Shown: positions 42,307 to 54,380 of the stretch, piece by piece
Position numbering within the stretch: the first letter of the stretch is position 1
Layout of the letters: the number at the start of each line of letters is the position of its first letter
Origin: Lethocerus indicus
Taxonomy: Eukaryota > Arthropoda > Insecta > Hemiptera > Belostomatidae
Reading direction: 5' to 3'
Length of the DNA stretch: 64,000 bases
Assembly: GCA_019843655.1 (NCBI GenBank)
Contig: JACDQD010000001.1
Span: 39,087,392-39,151,391, forward strand
Translations under genes and position numbers: made by a program
Notes under the pieces: generated by a model
The model's database searches: none
The model's input: only the letters and a program-made list of their open reading frames with translations
What the model was told of the DNA's origin: nothing

Positions 42307-44838
42307 CTATAACATTAATACTTTAGCTTTGTTTTTATTTAAATAATCCCTGCGGAAGATATGATTGATGAAACTTCCGATGTATATCCTGATCCATTTG
42401 GGTGCGATCCCGATGAAGAAATACTGCAATGTTCAAGTTCATTTATAAATACAAATCAGTTTTATTTTTCTACATAAGCATACATTAGTGATATAACACT
42501 AGATTAATAGGCCCCAGGCGCTGAATTATAGTACCAGAAAACTGTTCTAATATTAACAATCACTAGTGGCAAAAGTGACACTTGTGTGGTGACAGTGAGG
42601 CTGGATGTCGTATAAGACATGTTCCAAGATGAGATAACAAAACTTTGTAACCAAGCCTTGAGACTCAAGTCTTCCTACTTACTTGTATTTCGTGGGCCCA
42701 ATATCCGGTAGAATTTTTAACTTTGCCAAGAGTATTGACAGCGTTCTTGGCGTAGGTTTCAGCGTCCGGGACGAACACGCTGCTTCCTTGCAGCCTGTGG
42801 CTGAAAGCGTTCATTTTAGTTTTCACGAAAAGAGGCGACAGATGCTGAATGGTCACGCCGTTGCTCTGGTATTCAACTCTTAGGGCTTCGGAGAAACTTT
42901 TGATGAACGACTGGGAATGTGTATAATTAAAACGTGTTTTAAAAGGACAAAAAAGAAAATTTAAATCTCAATTTAAGGAGATTTCTGGCAAGTGCAAATA
43001 TTGATCGAGTACAATACATGAAGGATAAAATTTAGTTAAATACTTCATTCACTACTACTACTGCTACTGACTTGCGATTTTTCGAGTCACAACTGTGTTC
43101 GATGTGTGAGCTTGCTGCTAAAAATCCAATAGCAATTTTAAAATTTAACAAATATAACGGCAATCAAAAACTCTTAAAATACAACGGGACAACATTTCAC
43201 AGGTGACAATGCAAGAAAGTACTGTTCCTCAGAAAAATTACAGTCTATGGAGGACTACATTTCTAAGGAAGAAAAAAGTTACGAGTTCCTGCTCTCATTT
43301 TTTCAAATGAACTTGACTATCCATATGTGTAGTAGGAATCTGACTCATTCTTCTGCCCTCTGAAGAACACTTCATAGTCCATTCTGAGGAACCCCACGGC
43401 CCGTAACATCTGTTTTATCCGATTTGAAATAGTATACAAATAATGTAATAGTCCGGAATTTAGAGGTTATATTTATTCGTGTCTTATATTTTTCTGTAAA
43501 TGACTTCGTTTGGCGACCGGCTTAAAACTGACGCGTTTACCTTGGTGGCCGCGTAGACAGTCATCAGAGGCAGAGGCTGGAGCTCAGAACTGGAAGAGAC
43601 GTTGACGATGGCCCCCTTTCTCCGCTCGCTCATCTGGGGTAGTATCAGCTTGGTCATCAGAGTGGTAGCGCCAACGTTTATGTTGATTATCTCCCAGAGC
43701 TCCTGTTCGGGCACCTCCCCGACGTACATCGGGTACGTATACTGTTTGCCGACATTGTTCACTGAAATCGACTCGTACGTTAGCACGACTCGTAATCGTA
43801 AAAAAAGACCGACGTATTTAGTTATATTATTAAACCTTTGAACCGTTGCCGGCAACGCGTTATCAAGCAAGGATAAGCTCCGGTGTGGGGGGTCGAAAGG
43901 ACAAACCGAGAAGTCAGCCAAACAGAACAGAGAGGACTGACAAAAACGCTATTTTGAGCTCACGTGGCATCTATTTGTTAGACTCTCGAACACTATCGTT
44001 TGTTAGTCTTATGCTCGGTTTACTGGTGCGTGCAACGCATTTTTATTTTTTCCCCATATTTTGAGATGTATCATTTATTAAAAAGTTGTAATTTGTCTTA
44101 ATGTAATACAAATATTTTTATTCAACATTGACATATAAATCCAACCAACCGACTAAATCGGGGGTATAAAACTCATTTTGGTTCGTGGGCCACATACAGC
44201 TTTATTAGATGTAGAGTGGGCCGGAGCAGACAATCGTAACATAATTAACTATAATACTATAATAATAAGAACGTCTTTTTTCCAGTTGTTTTCGGGCAAA
44301 GAATTACATTAGAAAATCATCATGTTTATCAAATATCCCTTCACAATACATACAACAATATCAGATTTATTAAGACGAGTGTTTGCACAAATAGAAACAA
44401 ATATTTAAGCCAAATATATTTGAAAGCAGTTAAAGAGACAAAAAAGTGTTGCCTCTCCATTATATATAGCGATAAGGATCATCCTTATAACTTCTCTATA
44501 ATATCGATAACTTACCGAGAACTCCGACTTGAATTCCCTTAAGCTCAGTTTCAATGTGCTCGAAAGCGGCCCGTCCTTTGCTGAAGTCCGCCGATATGGT
44601 CTTGGTTTTCACTTTGAACTCCGACTCTGAGGGAAAGGGGAGACAAAAGCTTTTAATGTTTACACACAATTTTAATTTTTAAATTACCCGGTTTAAAATG
44701 CTTTTTCATGTTTTTGTTTTTTACCCATATAAGTTGCGACATCGGCTAGCTTCTGTTCATTCCTGCTTATCAGGACGATGTTCAATCCTCTCTTGGCCAG
44801 TTCCATAGCGTACGCTTTCCCTATCCCATCAGTGCAGC
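42307..44838 (-). CDS. HSDL1: HSDL1-like short-chain dehydrogenase (3' five exons, 5' end missing)
   Basis: SDR-family oxidoreductase related to the HSD17B12/HSDL group, with a Rossmann fold and NAD(P) binding. Exons in transcript order: 44838-44725, 44626-44516, 43761-43541, 42910-42683, 42423-42307; phases agree and the frame ends in TAG. Visible motifs: [19 protein letters not shown] (cofactor turn, with the first glycine in a missing upstream exon), [15 protein letters not shown] (NNxG), NVSSSSE (catalytic serine) and VYAATK (YxxxK). The C-terminal [10 protein letters not shown] and the membrane-like [15 protein letters not shown] resemble vertebrate HSDL1 more than HSD17B12. Vertebrate HSDL1 is called inactive because Phe replaces the catalytic Tyr; here Tyr and Lys are both present. 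The N-terminal exons (membrane anchor, WAVVTG) were not found in the next 19 kb, so the intron is very long or the exons lie outside the window. Confidence 0.88.
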
Positions 44839-44869
44839 CTGTAACAACTTGAGGTATCGAATTGAATTA

Positions 44870-44870
<1 letters not shown>

Positions 44871-44920
<50 letters not shown>
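44871..44920. repeat. (TA)n microsatellite
   Basis: A TA run of about 50 bp just upstream of the HSDL1 exon at 44838 (transcript sense). Confidence 0.9.
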
Positions 44921-44923
<3 letters not shown>

Positions 44924-45637
44924 ATATTAAAGTAGATCTATCACACTAACAGTATTTGGCATTGTGTTTACTTATATTTTCCCAATCGAACATAGGCTAT
45001 ACTGTCCAAGCGAAATTAAAATAAAAAATCTTTGTATAGTTATAGAACGGAGTGCAACATTCGATGGAAAGCCCGTTAAACGCCGGTCGTTGCTGAAAAC
45101 CCAGATGTTTGGACCGATGGTGCAACTTCCGTCCCCATTCGTCGGTGGAATTAGTTCCGTTAACGCTTTCCCTTTTCTTCCGAGCCCTTTCATGAATCGG
45201 ACGAGACAGTTCGATCTCTTTCACGAGACCCTCCAGCCTCTAATTGCCTGTACTTCCGACTTTCAAAGAAAATGACCGGGCCAATTAACGTTTTCCCGGG
45301 TGTGCGCCACATCTATGTTATCGCGGCCATTTCGCAAACCGCGATTAGGATCGTCGGCGATTATAAACGGATCGGTAACGGCGGGTTGATTAATTGCAGT
45401 ATTATTACCTGGTTGTATACAGAAAATCCGGCGGGTCGTAACGACGGACGGACTTTCACATTTCGGTCCCTCCGTGGAACCCGGTTCTTGGGGATCTTCT
45501 CGTGACCCACATTCGGGTATTGCACAATATTTATTCTACGCCCACCGCTTATACGAAATTTACCTTTTTTTGTTTTGTTTTATCGCCGGATCCAACGTGC
45601 GATCGGGAATATTTCCCCGTACAGACACACAGAGACA

Positions 45638-45638
<1 letters not shown>

Positions 45639-45672
<34 letters not shown>
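45639..45672. repeat. (CA)n microsatellite
   Basis: A nearly pure AC run of about 34 bp, preceded by imperfect cagacacacagagacag sequence. Confidence 0.95.
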
Positions 45673-45673
<1 letters not shown>

Positions 45674-47070
45674 AACTTAAAACTCAATCTCTATTTCCAA
45701 CCCTGAAAGTCGAGAAAGGTTTACGATACGTTAATGACTTCAAACGATAATTAAGCTTGTATAAATTATTACATGGCCACTGAAAAAAACGTTCTAATGA
45801 CAAATTTGAAAAAAAAATTTAGCTTGAGGTTCTACACATGCCAGCCTTGACATGCGTGGTATGTCACGCACCTCGTAAAACGGAGGTAAAAAAGTCCTTC
45901 GGAAATTTGCTCGTTTTTGTTTCACTTTGGAGAACTTCGCAAAATAAACAGTCCAATAAGGCTAAATGAGTGTAATCCAATACAGGACATATTATTGTGA
46001 AAAATTACGCAAAGGCTCTAATAACACAGTGCAAATTCCTAGACGGATAGGAATCAGGATTCCGGGCGTATCAGGATATAACGCTATAATGTGCAGTGTA
46101 TTAGATTACCCGCATTGGTCTGTTTGTGCGATGTTCTCCAAAACGAGCAAATATCCAAAGGACTTTTTGTTTTAGTTTTTCGAACCCCAAAAGCTCTTAG
46201 CATTTAATTGCAGTCAAATAAAAAACTTTTTAGTACTGACTGGGAAAGGAAATTTGGTCGGCGGTTTCACGTTTCATAGGAAGTTGTTTTCTGTAGTTTT
46301 GCATAAAAGCGAACAACGTTCTGCGCGAACATTGCTGAGTTCCTAAGGTCCTCTAAGAGGAATGGCTCTAATTGGAAAAACAAACTGCCATCTGAAAAAA
46401 AAGGACCGCGTGGAGGAACCCACTGCGCAGTTGGCGCCATCAGCATTTAAAATAAAAGGCGTCCTCAAAGTGCGCAGGAGGTTATGCGGTGTGAAAATCG
46501 AGAAATGTTATTCTACAGGTTATGTAAGGTGTCCTTAAATAATTAACGAACAGTGAATACAATTCCTACGAGCGTACAGGAGTTCTGAGATTTCCCCATA
46601 ATGCGAAAAACTTTTCGCATGAATTACAGCGAAAAGCCGAAACAGGTTTAGTCTTAGTAAACCCAACAAGCTTTTCAGATCACCCAGGGTGGTTATTCTA
46701 CTACATCACTTTAATGCCGAGTTTAATTTAGTTGTTTATTATGAAAGCAAAAAAAATAATATTGATATTAAAAATATAGTCGCCCTTCAATATAAAATAT
46801 ATTGAGCTGGCATATCGAGTGTCGAAACATCAAAGCCCTTAGGTGAGGGCTTACGAGAATTTCGTTAAAGGAAATAGCTTTAATAATAACGGCAGACATT
46901 AAAAAATGAAATTCCACATGTGTTCTAAATTAATTCCAGAATCATTTTTCCTGCGGGATTGCGTATATTAAATCAATAAATATATATATAAAATAATATA
47001 ATATAATAATACAGGTTAAACTATAGATTATCTATCTTAGATTCTAACCCACTATTCTAACTGTGACTCA

Positions 47071-47150
47071 ACAGGACCCAATACGACCCAATTCACCTCA
47101 ATGTGATCCAATACGTCCCAACACAACCCAATGGGATCCAATATGGCGCA
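47071..47150. repeat. Degenerate 10-bp-period minisatellite (8 units)
   Basis: Eight successive 10-bp units of the type ATACGACCCA, each ending in CCA, CTCA or GCA, in perfect 10-bp register with no indels. Related units may extend a little to the left. Confidence 0.85.
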
Positions 47151-48532
47151 ATCCCTGATGTAGGATAATGAGAATGATACAATTGACGAACAATAACAGT
47201 TCATGAATAAGGAGTAGACCGAAACTGTTCGGAATGACCTAGAACCGGGTGTCGAGAGCGAGAATTGAGGTCTTCAATTGTCTCGCGTGTCAGAAACAAC
47301 TAAAGACACGCCAGTCTTTAGCTATGCTAAGCCCTACTTCCTAGTGTTTGGCTCACATCCAAATGCCATGTTTGCATCGCGGCGTTTGGTGAAGGACAAA
47401 GTTCATGTTTATCGTATACCGGAATATATCTCGTCTGTACGCTAACAGTATCGCTAATACTTTAGCATACAGATGTATGTATGAATATAAAGCGGAATAA
47501 GCGGATGGAATAAGAATTGAGCAACCTCTTCCTTGTCACGACGAGGTCGTCGTAGGATGAAAAAAATTGAGTACATCCATCGATTTTCGGTCTGGATCTA
47601 GGGTTTTAAAAATATCGAGATGTCCAGTCGATAATAAACTTATTTACCGGGGCCGGACTATATCTTCGACGGCCGAATTTGCACCCGATCCAAATTGCAA
47701 ATGCAAATTCCAATTGATTGCGAGAGGCGCTCACATAACTCCGGTACTCTCGTCAGAACGTAATTAGATTGTTTTCGCTCTAGTGAATTTTTGATTTTTT
47801 GTTCGTTATATCGATTTTTTAATTGATTGTATTTTTGATGTCCCACAGAAAATAGGTTTCTTTGTTTCATTTTTAATAAACTTACATAATCCCGGGGAGG
47901 TATAGAAAATTGTCGCACTTGTATATCTTGTTTCTCTTAGGTAAGAGGATGTGTGCAAACTGATGGGCCTGGAGTGAGTAGTTGTAGCAAATAAGCTGGA
48001 TGATGGCAAAAACTAGCGTGGAATTTTAAAAGTATCCAGTACTCCAGGAACTTCAGAACCTGCCGAACCGATACTTCGTTGGCAGGCGGTTGCAACACCG
48101 GTTACGTGTTCACAGCCAAAGGGTATATTCCTTTAATTTTTTTCTCCACGACTGTCATTATTATTATTAGTATTATTTATTACCGCCGTCGCTATTACCG
48201 ATGTGGGCAACTTAGGCGTATCTAATAGTCCGCCCGGCTCGTCGAGGACGCAGTTGCCGATTAAGCAACAGTTAACTGGTTTCCTAGTTACCGGGTTAAA
48301 TGGCAGGCCGCTTCCTACCATCGCGATAGCGAAACTCGGGAGTTTTGATAATGCGTTAATTGGACAGTTATTCGAATGGGGAAACTGTTAACGGACGCTG
48401 GATCTGACAGAATGACGAAAATTAAAAAACATCAGATCCACTCGTGAGATGGATGATGAAGGTTTGGCTATTCATGACCAAGGGCTGGGATACTATGTTT
48501 CCTGTGATCTTGTCTTCGCTCGCTGGTTTGTT

Positions 48533-48572
48533 CGCTAGATCGGTTTAGGCTGCCCCCATCATCGGTAGCATT
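48533..48572 (+). repeat. Dispersed repeat motif, copy A (GCTAGAYCGGTTTMGG family)
   Basis: The core gctagatcggtttaggctgc is followed by a CCATCATC-like block and GTAGC. It matches copies at 58697 and 63827, with similarity continuing on both sides relative to 63827 (upstream ctggttt, downstream gtagc). Confidence 0.65.
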
Positions 48573-50350
48573 CCGTCTGTAGGTCAGTTGTCTGTGCAGT
48601 ATCCTTTGAATACTATCACAGCGTTTTGACCGTGGTCGGTCGGGTGGCCGCGACGAGGTTTATTATATTTTAATGGGTACATTACTAGTAAAAAACGCCG
48701 CTATTACACCGGCTATTCAATTTTTTTAAGACGAAATAGCTGTAAATGACCGTGTACAATTGCCATTGCAATACTCCTTCGGACAACCGTCGACGACCTA
48801 GCGCTACATAAAACGACCTACATTAGGTCTACCTCGGACATTTAAACTAAATGCCGTACTAGAGCCGCCGGTCTTTTCTTAGTCTCGCTCATACTGTATT
48901 TTCGCCACGGTTGGTAGACAGAATGCCGCTATAAATCACAACTGACCTTAAATGGATCGCAGTCCCCAACGGCGGTGCACGGAAAAGTCTGTTCGTAAGT
49001 CCCGAGCGGATAATACTCTGAAGCCGCGATAGCCTGCATTATCGTTGACGAAGAATCGCCTACGCCGACAGGAACAAGCTCTAGGGCGATAAAAACATTT
49101 TTCTGCCCCCGGTGCTTAATAGGGCACATTAATCGTGCCGACAGGACGCTTCAGCGGCTGTGACCACATGACCTAACTAGTTCCGTGCCCAGGGACACGG
49201 TTCGCTCAATGCGCATGCGGGGAACAGGGAGAATGGGATCACGCGCTGCCCGTCTGCTCGTTCTAGGATGAAGCCAGAAGATCTAGCGACAGCAATAGGC
49301 GACGGAACTCTATTTCAAGGGACGCACACAGGTCTCGATAATCGGTGCGGAGGAATCGGTTCTGTTGGTAGAAGTAAGGCTAATCCATTGCGCAGCGAAG
49401 CTGTTAGGATGCGCGTTCCCGGCACTTAGCCGGCGATAAAACCTATTGCAATTCGGCCTTCGTGACGACCGTTCAGGAAATGCGTTCGCTGCATACGGTG
49501 CGATTATTCCCAACACGCCGTCTCCATTTCATAAGTTAGTTCCACTCCTCTTCCCGATTCGCTCACGCTTCCTCCTACGCCGCGACGGGGTTTATTAATT
49601 GAATAAATTCGTCGGGGCGTTAAATTGTAGATTGTAGCTCTTATTGGACGTCCGTTGGACATTGTACGATTCCACTTAGCGCACGTCCTGTTGGTAAGTT
49701 TGGTTATCAGCTCAGTTGGTTTTACCTTTCATGTCGGTCGGTATGCCTGAGAAGGCCTAGACCGGTTTGAACTTATCGCCACGGTGAGGCCCTAACGCAC
49801 GGCGTTGACCTTAATTACCGAGTACAGAGACGATATAATCATATATTGCGGTAACGATACAGCGGATCGTGTATGACGATTGAACGAACGCAAATTCACG
49901 GTACTTCTCCACTGTGCCATACCGAGGACATATGGTCCCTATTGTGCGCCTTCAGTGCGCCTGTTTTCTGGACTAGTCGCCATCACAGGTCACTTTTTTT
50001 ATTCATTCTATTCTGTATAGTGTCTCTTAGGTTGTCGCCTATTTTTGTGCAACTAAACACCATAATATCCAAAGAGGAATGCACCTCAATGAGGCTATAC
50101 TTTATGGGATTGGAACCTTCCCAGGGATGACCATGACTTGTTATTGCTTGTATTTGAGAGGAATGTTTAGAGTTGTCGGCGTGCTTTTCCTATCCTGTTT
50201 TTCAATATAAAAATGAAAGATTCTTTAGTTAGAAACGCGCCTACAACGGCATAATTCAAGACGGTTGGCTGTGAATTACGTGTATCGTATTAAAAGTTTA
50301 ATATTGCGTTTCGTGAGGCGCCTCAGTCATGAGAGGTGACCCGAGTTTAT

Positions 50351-50391
50351 CATGTTCCATGTTTATCAAGGTCCATGTTTTATGGAACATG
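50351..50391. repeat. Perfect 10-bp inverted repeat with 21-nt loop
   Basis: CATGTTCCAT at 50351-50360 and ATGGAACATG at 50382-50391 could form a hairpin. No promoter or terminator context is seen, and chance is possible. Confidence 0.5.
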
Positions 50392-53007
50392 GAAGTTTTA
50401 TGGGACGAAGCGTGGGGAGTGACGACAGCCCGCTACATGCAACGGGGCCGCGGCCGAGACACAGTTTCGAAAACGGATTTCAAGTGCCAAACAGCCAGGA
50501 CGTTTTGCCATTCCGGAATCGAATAAACGAAACTGGGGCGGTTGCGATTACCCGAAAAAAGAAGGGAGCAATTGTATTTTCCCTGTCCATAAGGTCATTT
50601 GATGTAAGGGTGTACCTGCACCTTTCATAGGTATTTCAGTGGCTGTTCACCACCGTAAGTTGCTAGGGTCCGACCGATGTATGTGTAGGGGATATGAACG
50701 TACCGAACAGCCCTTTACACTGTACCGAAAAGCAACCGATTAAGGGGGATAAGCCTGGACCGGTCTAATTAATGATATTACGAGCGCCCAACAGTTAAAT
50801 CAATTAATCTATTAATTCGATCCGATTATTGGATAAAAGTGACTTCTTGTTGTTAACGTCAACCCCCCGGATCCCTAAAACAAGTATCACGAATTATTTA
50901 CGGCGATTACTGTTTTAAACTGTCGTATCAGTGCGGAGACAGTGTTGACAGGATACTTCTTTGGGGCTTTAGCAGCTACTACTATCTCTTACCGATGCTA
51001 CTGACGATGGCGGAAAGCCTGAACTAGCGGAAATATGCTTTGAAAAAGTGGAAAATATAATAATTTCGAATGTACGCGAACCTTTCATATATACACGACT
51101 AAATACATTTGTTGTAAAACATGATTATTAGGTTCGTAATGTGTAAAACTATAACACGGTTTGACTTAATAGGCTTTTTCTCATCACCTCCCTATATTTC
51201 GATATTTCGTTCTGCGTTCTGCCCCGGCCCGTTTATATCGGATAAGCGAGACTCTACTGCATATATGTGCATCTTTTTTAATGAATATAACGAGAGGGGG
51301 TCCAACAAGGAAGCTTAAGGTACTCGCGAATAGTTCAATAGAAAACGGAAGTAAAGGTATGGCCCATAGATATTTGCTTTGAGAGAGTGCCGTTTACAAC
51401 CTCTACGCAGGAGCGATCGCTTTTTATAGAGACCCAGCGTCCAGTTCTCGGGCACAGAAGCGCACGTTTTCATGGCTTTGTTATACCGTAGACGTGCGAT
51501 TGGGGCGGTGAAAGTACCCTCAACGGCGATCTAAGCCGTACCTCGTTTCTGACCGGATCTAAGGGCTCGACTGAATTGCTCTGCCTCTCAACAAGCAACG
51601 GCGATTAATTTAAAATTTCTAACCATATTATTTATAATATAAATTATGTATTATATATGATTTAGCGGAAATTATCACCCGTTTCCTCTCGTATTCCATG
51701 CAATTTCAGCTTTTAACTATATACAGGATCTACACCTTAAAGCAGTTTGAACCACCGTCTAAAATGCGATGTTAAATATTAATTTACATATTTCGTTTTT
51801 TAACATATTGCCTATTGTATTATAAAAAATACTATAAAACAGAGGTACGTAGTCCTCAACTGAGTTTATCGTTTACGGTTTGATAAACTATAATCTAGAG
51901 TTATGTATATTTTCTTTTCTTAATTCCTACTCTCCCGTCCGGTGGGCATGTGTGAAAGTTCCACTTTCTTTCCCATCACCCCCGGTCGGCTCTTCCTCTC
52001 GGTAGGGTAACCCTCCCGGCCGGATAAACCACCCTCGCGTGTCTCTCTCCCGCATCGGTTTACGAGTGATTGCGAGGTGAACGTATTACCTTGAATTAGC
52101 GCCGGCCAGGAACGATGACACAATCCGGAGGAGGAAAACTTTCACTCTCGGGACAGTGCCCTGAGTCAGTGTTTCTTTTTTTCGGCCGACTCGTGTGGGC
52201 CCCGGCAAAACTGGTCGAATTCGTTTTCAATTACTCCCACTCGATCCATCGCCCGTACCGGTCCGCAGAAAACATTCGGATAATTGTAGTTCTCTACAAA
52301 ATTAGTATTCCAAATTAGGATAATTGTCGCACGAAACAAAGATAACCGGTATAACAAATATAATATCACCGGTCTAAGAATGGTCTCCATGCCATAGAGG
52401 TATAATGAGAAGAAGAATAATGTTTCGAATATAACAACTGTATTGGAAAGGTTTATCAAACTATGGCAGGAAAAAAATGCTGGTGCTCAGAAAGAAATTA
52501 GAATAACCTTCCTATGAAACATATAAATACGAACAGTCCTTAGACTGTATAACTCCGGCCGCTTTAATTTTTATTTTTGATCTTCCTAAAATATATATAC
52601 ATTCAACTAAAGATTTAAAAAAAGCTCTCTTTGTTAAAAATAATATCTCAGAATCGAGAATTTAAGGTGCGCGCTTTCTGGATAGTTTCGGGCTTCTTGT
52701 CGGTCGTAATTTTTATTCTCGGAGAAGACTCGAGTCGTGCTGCGGAGGCGATTGAGGTCACCGAAGACGGGCGCCGAGTTTACGCAAGTGCTGAAAATCG
52801 CTCCCGGCAATATTTTCTTAAGAACGGCCGTCCAATTATCCTTCTCGTTTTCTCTGACCCGCGGCTAACGGCCAAAAACAAAGTTGTTCGCGCCTTCCTC
52901 GTTATTCGAATTTGAAATTGTATTATGGAAAGATTAGAATATGTGTTTACAAATAAATATGATCGGTCTTACACTTTTCGAACCCTCCTTATACTAGACT
53001 TCGATTA

Positions 53008-53008
<1 letters not shown>

Positions 53009-53049
<41 letters not shown>
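53009..53049. repeat. (TA)n microsatellite
   Basis: A pure TA run of about 41 bp. Confidence 0.95.
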
Positions 53050-53052
<3 letters not shown>

Positions 53053-53842
53053 TTTGAGCTCTACATTCCCGGCAAGACCTTCTCGGGGTCATTACCCCGA
53101 ATACCATATGAACATTGTGCACAATATAAGTAATTGATAATCCTAATACTTATATACATAAATTTAGAAACGTCGGTTGGCCGGAAAGTATATGGTATTA
53201 AAGATTTGTGTATCCTTTACGATGTACTGTGTATATTCATAGAGGAATAAAGCATTTGTATTTGTCGCAAATTAGACTGCTGTTGGAAAAGATATGAAAG
53301 TTAAACTGAAAACCGGACGTATTTAAACATCCTGGAAACCCGGTTGTAATGGGACATAAGTGAGGGATTGGGCATTATCTAATGAAGGACAAAGCCCGAC
53401 CACACAAGGTTTGTTTCCTTTCCGTTTGATTTCCTCGAATCCGTCAAGATTAAACAGGAATCTGCTAATCCTGAAGGGAAGTCTGAACCCTGTCTCATAG
53501 TCGGAGGTGAAACCGCATAATTCTTTGGAAGAAAAAACTAACCGGTCGAGAAATTAATTAGTGGGAGCTTTCGATTCCCGTTTCCAGAGGATTCGAGCGA
53601 GCCGCGTGTTCTATCGGCCTTTTAGAAAGTGGGGCCGCACAGAAAAAAAACCGAGAATCGGCGGTGAGAAAATTGGGCGGACGCAATTGTGCCAGATTCC
53701 ACACTAAGCCTCGGATCGCTTCTAAAATGAAATGGAATGTTTAATCGGCATACTGAAACTCGATACTCGGATTATATTGTTTTTAAAACTTTTATTTATT
53801 GTACAATCGACCTTGCAGTTAGGGGTAGAATGGCTGTATGTT

Positions 53843-54120
53843 TATCAAATATATTTTACTGCGACGATGTTTATTTCGGTAGCAAGTTATAAACGCGACC
53901 ATCTTGAAATTAAAGACGAGCCACTGGGGAAAGATTAATAAGCAGATAATTGAAGTGCCACCGCCAATAAAATTCCATACAAAATCTGTCCATGCAAAAA
54001 CACCATGGAGAAGCCATTCGGTAATCTTCGAAATATATTTTAATGCGAGGATTTTTATTCGAGTAGCCAGTTATAAATGTGATCATCATTAAAGTAACGA
54101 CGAGCCAATGGGAAATAGTG
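53843..54120. repeat. Imperfect direct repeat, two copies of about 95 bp
   Basis: Copy 1 (about 53843-53935) and copy 2 (about 54025-54118) share aaatatattttaatgcgagg-like starts, then TTTATTyCGrGTAGC, AGTTATAAA, GATCATC and ACGAGCCA with scattered differences. About 90 bp of other sequence separates them. Confidence 0.7.
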
Positions 54121-54320
54121 GAGAATTAAACGGGTTGAGCATGCGGGAGGAAATTTTCCCACGTTCGGCCCAATTGCAAAACGCGATTATTCAATCGGAG
54201 TTCCTCAGTTCATCGCTCTCGGAAACATTTCGACCGTAATCGGGACCTTTCTCCGCCATCGTTCCATTATTCGGCCGACTGAACGACATCGAGGCCACAC
54301 AGATAAATGTCTAACTTAAT

Positions 54321-54380
54321 CTACCTCCTTAATCCACCTTAATTCGCCTTAATACACCTTAAACCACCCTAATCCTCTGG
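54321..54380. repeat. Degenerate 10-bp-period minisatellite (about 6 units)
   Basis: Successive 10-bp units of the type AATCCACCTT (aattcgcctt, aatacacctt, aaaccaccct and so on) in strict 10-bp register. Confidence 0.8.

Noticed and set aside
42362..42478. + strand ORF beginning [14 protein letters not shown], with coding-like codons
   Set aside because: It is the exact antisense of the last HSDL1-like exon (42423-42307), which has an acceptor, correct phase and family similarity.
52631..52915. 94-codon + strand ORF with a hydrophobic N-terminus
   Set aside because: No recognisable family, no splice context, and one of many similar frames in CpG-rich DNA.
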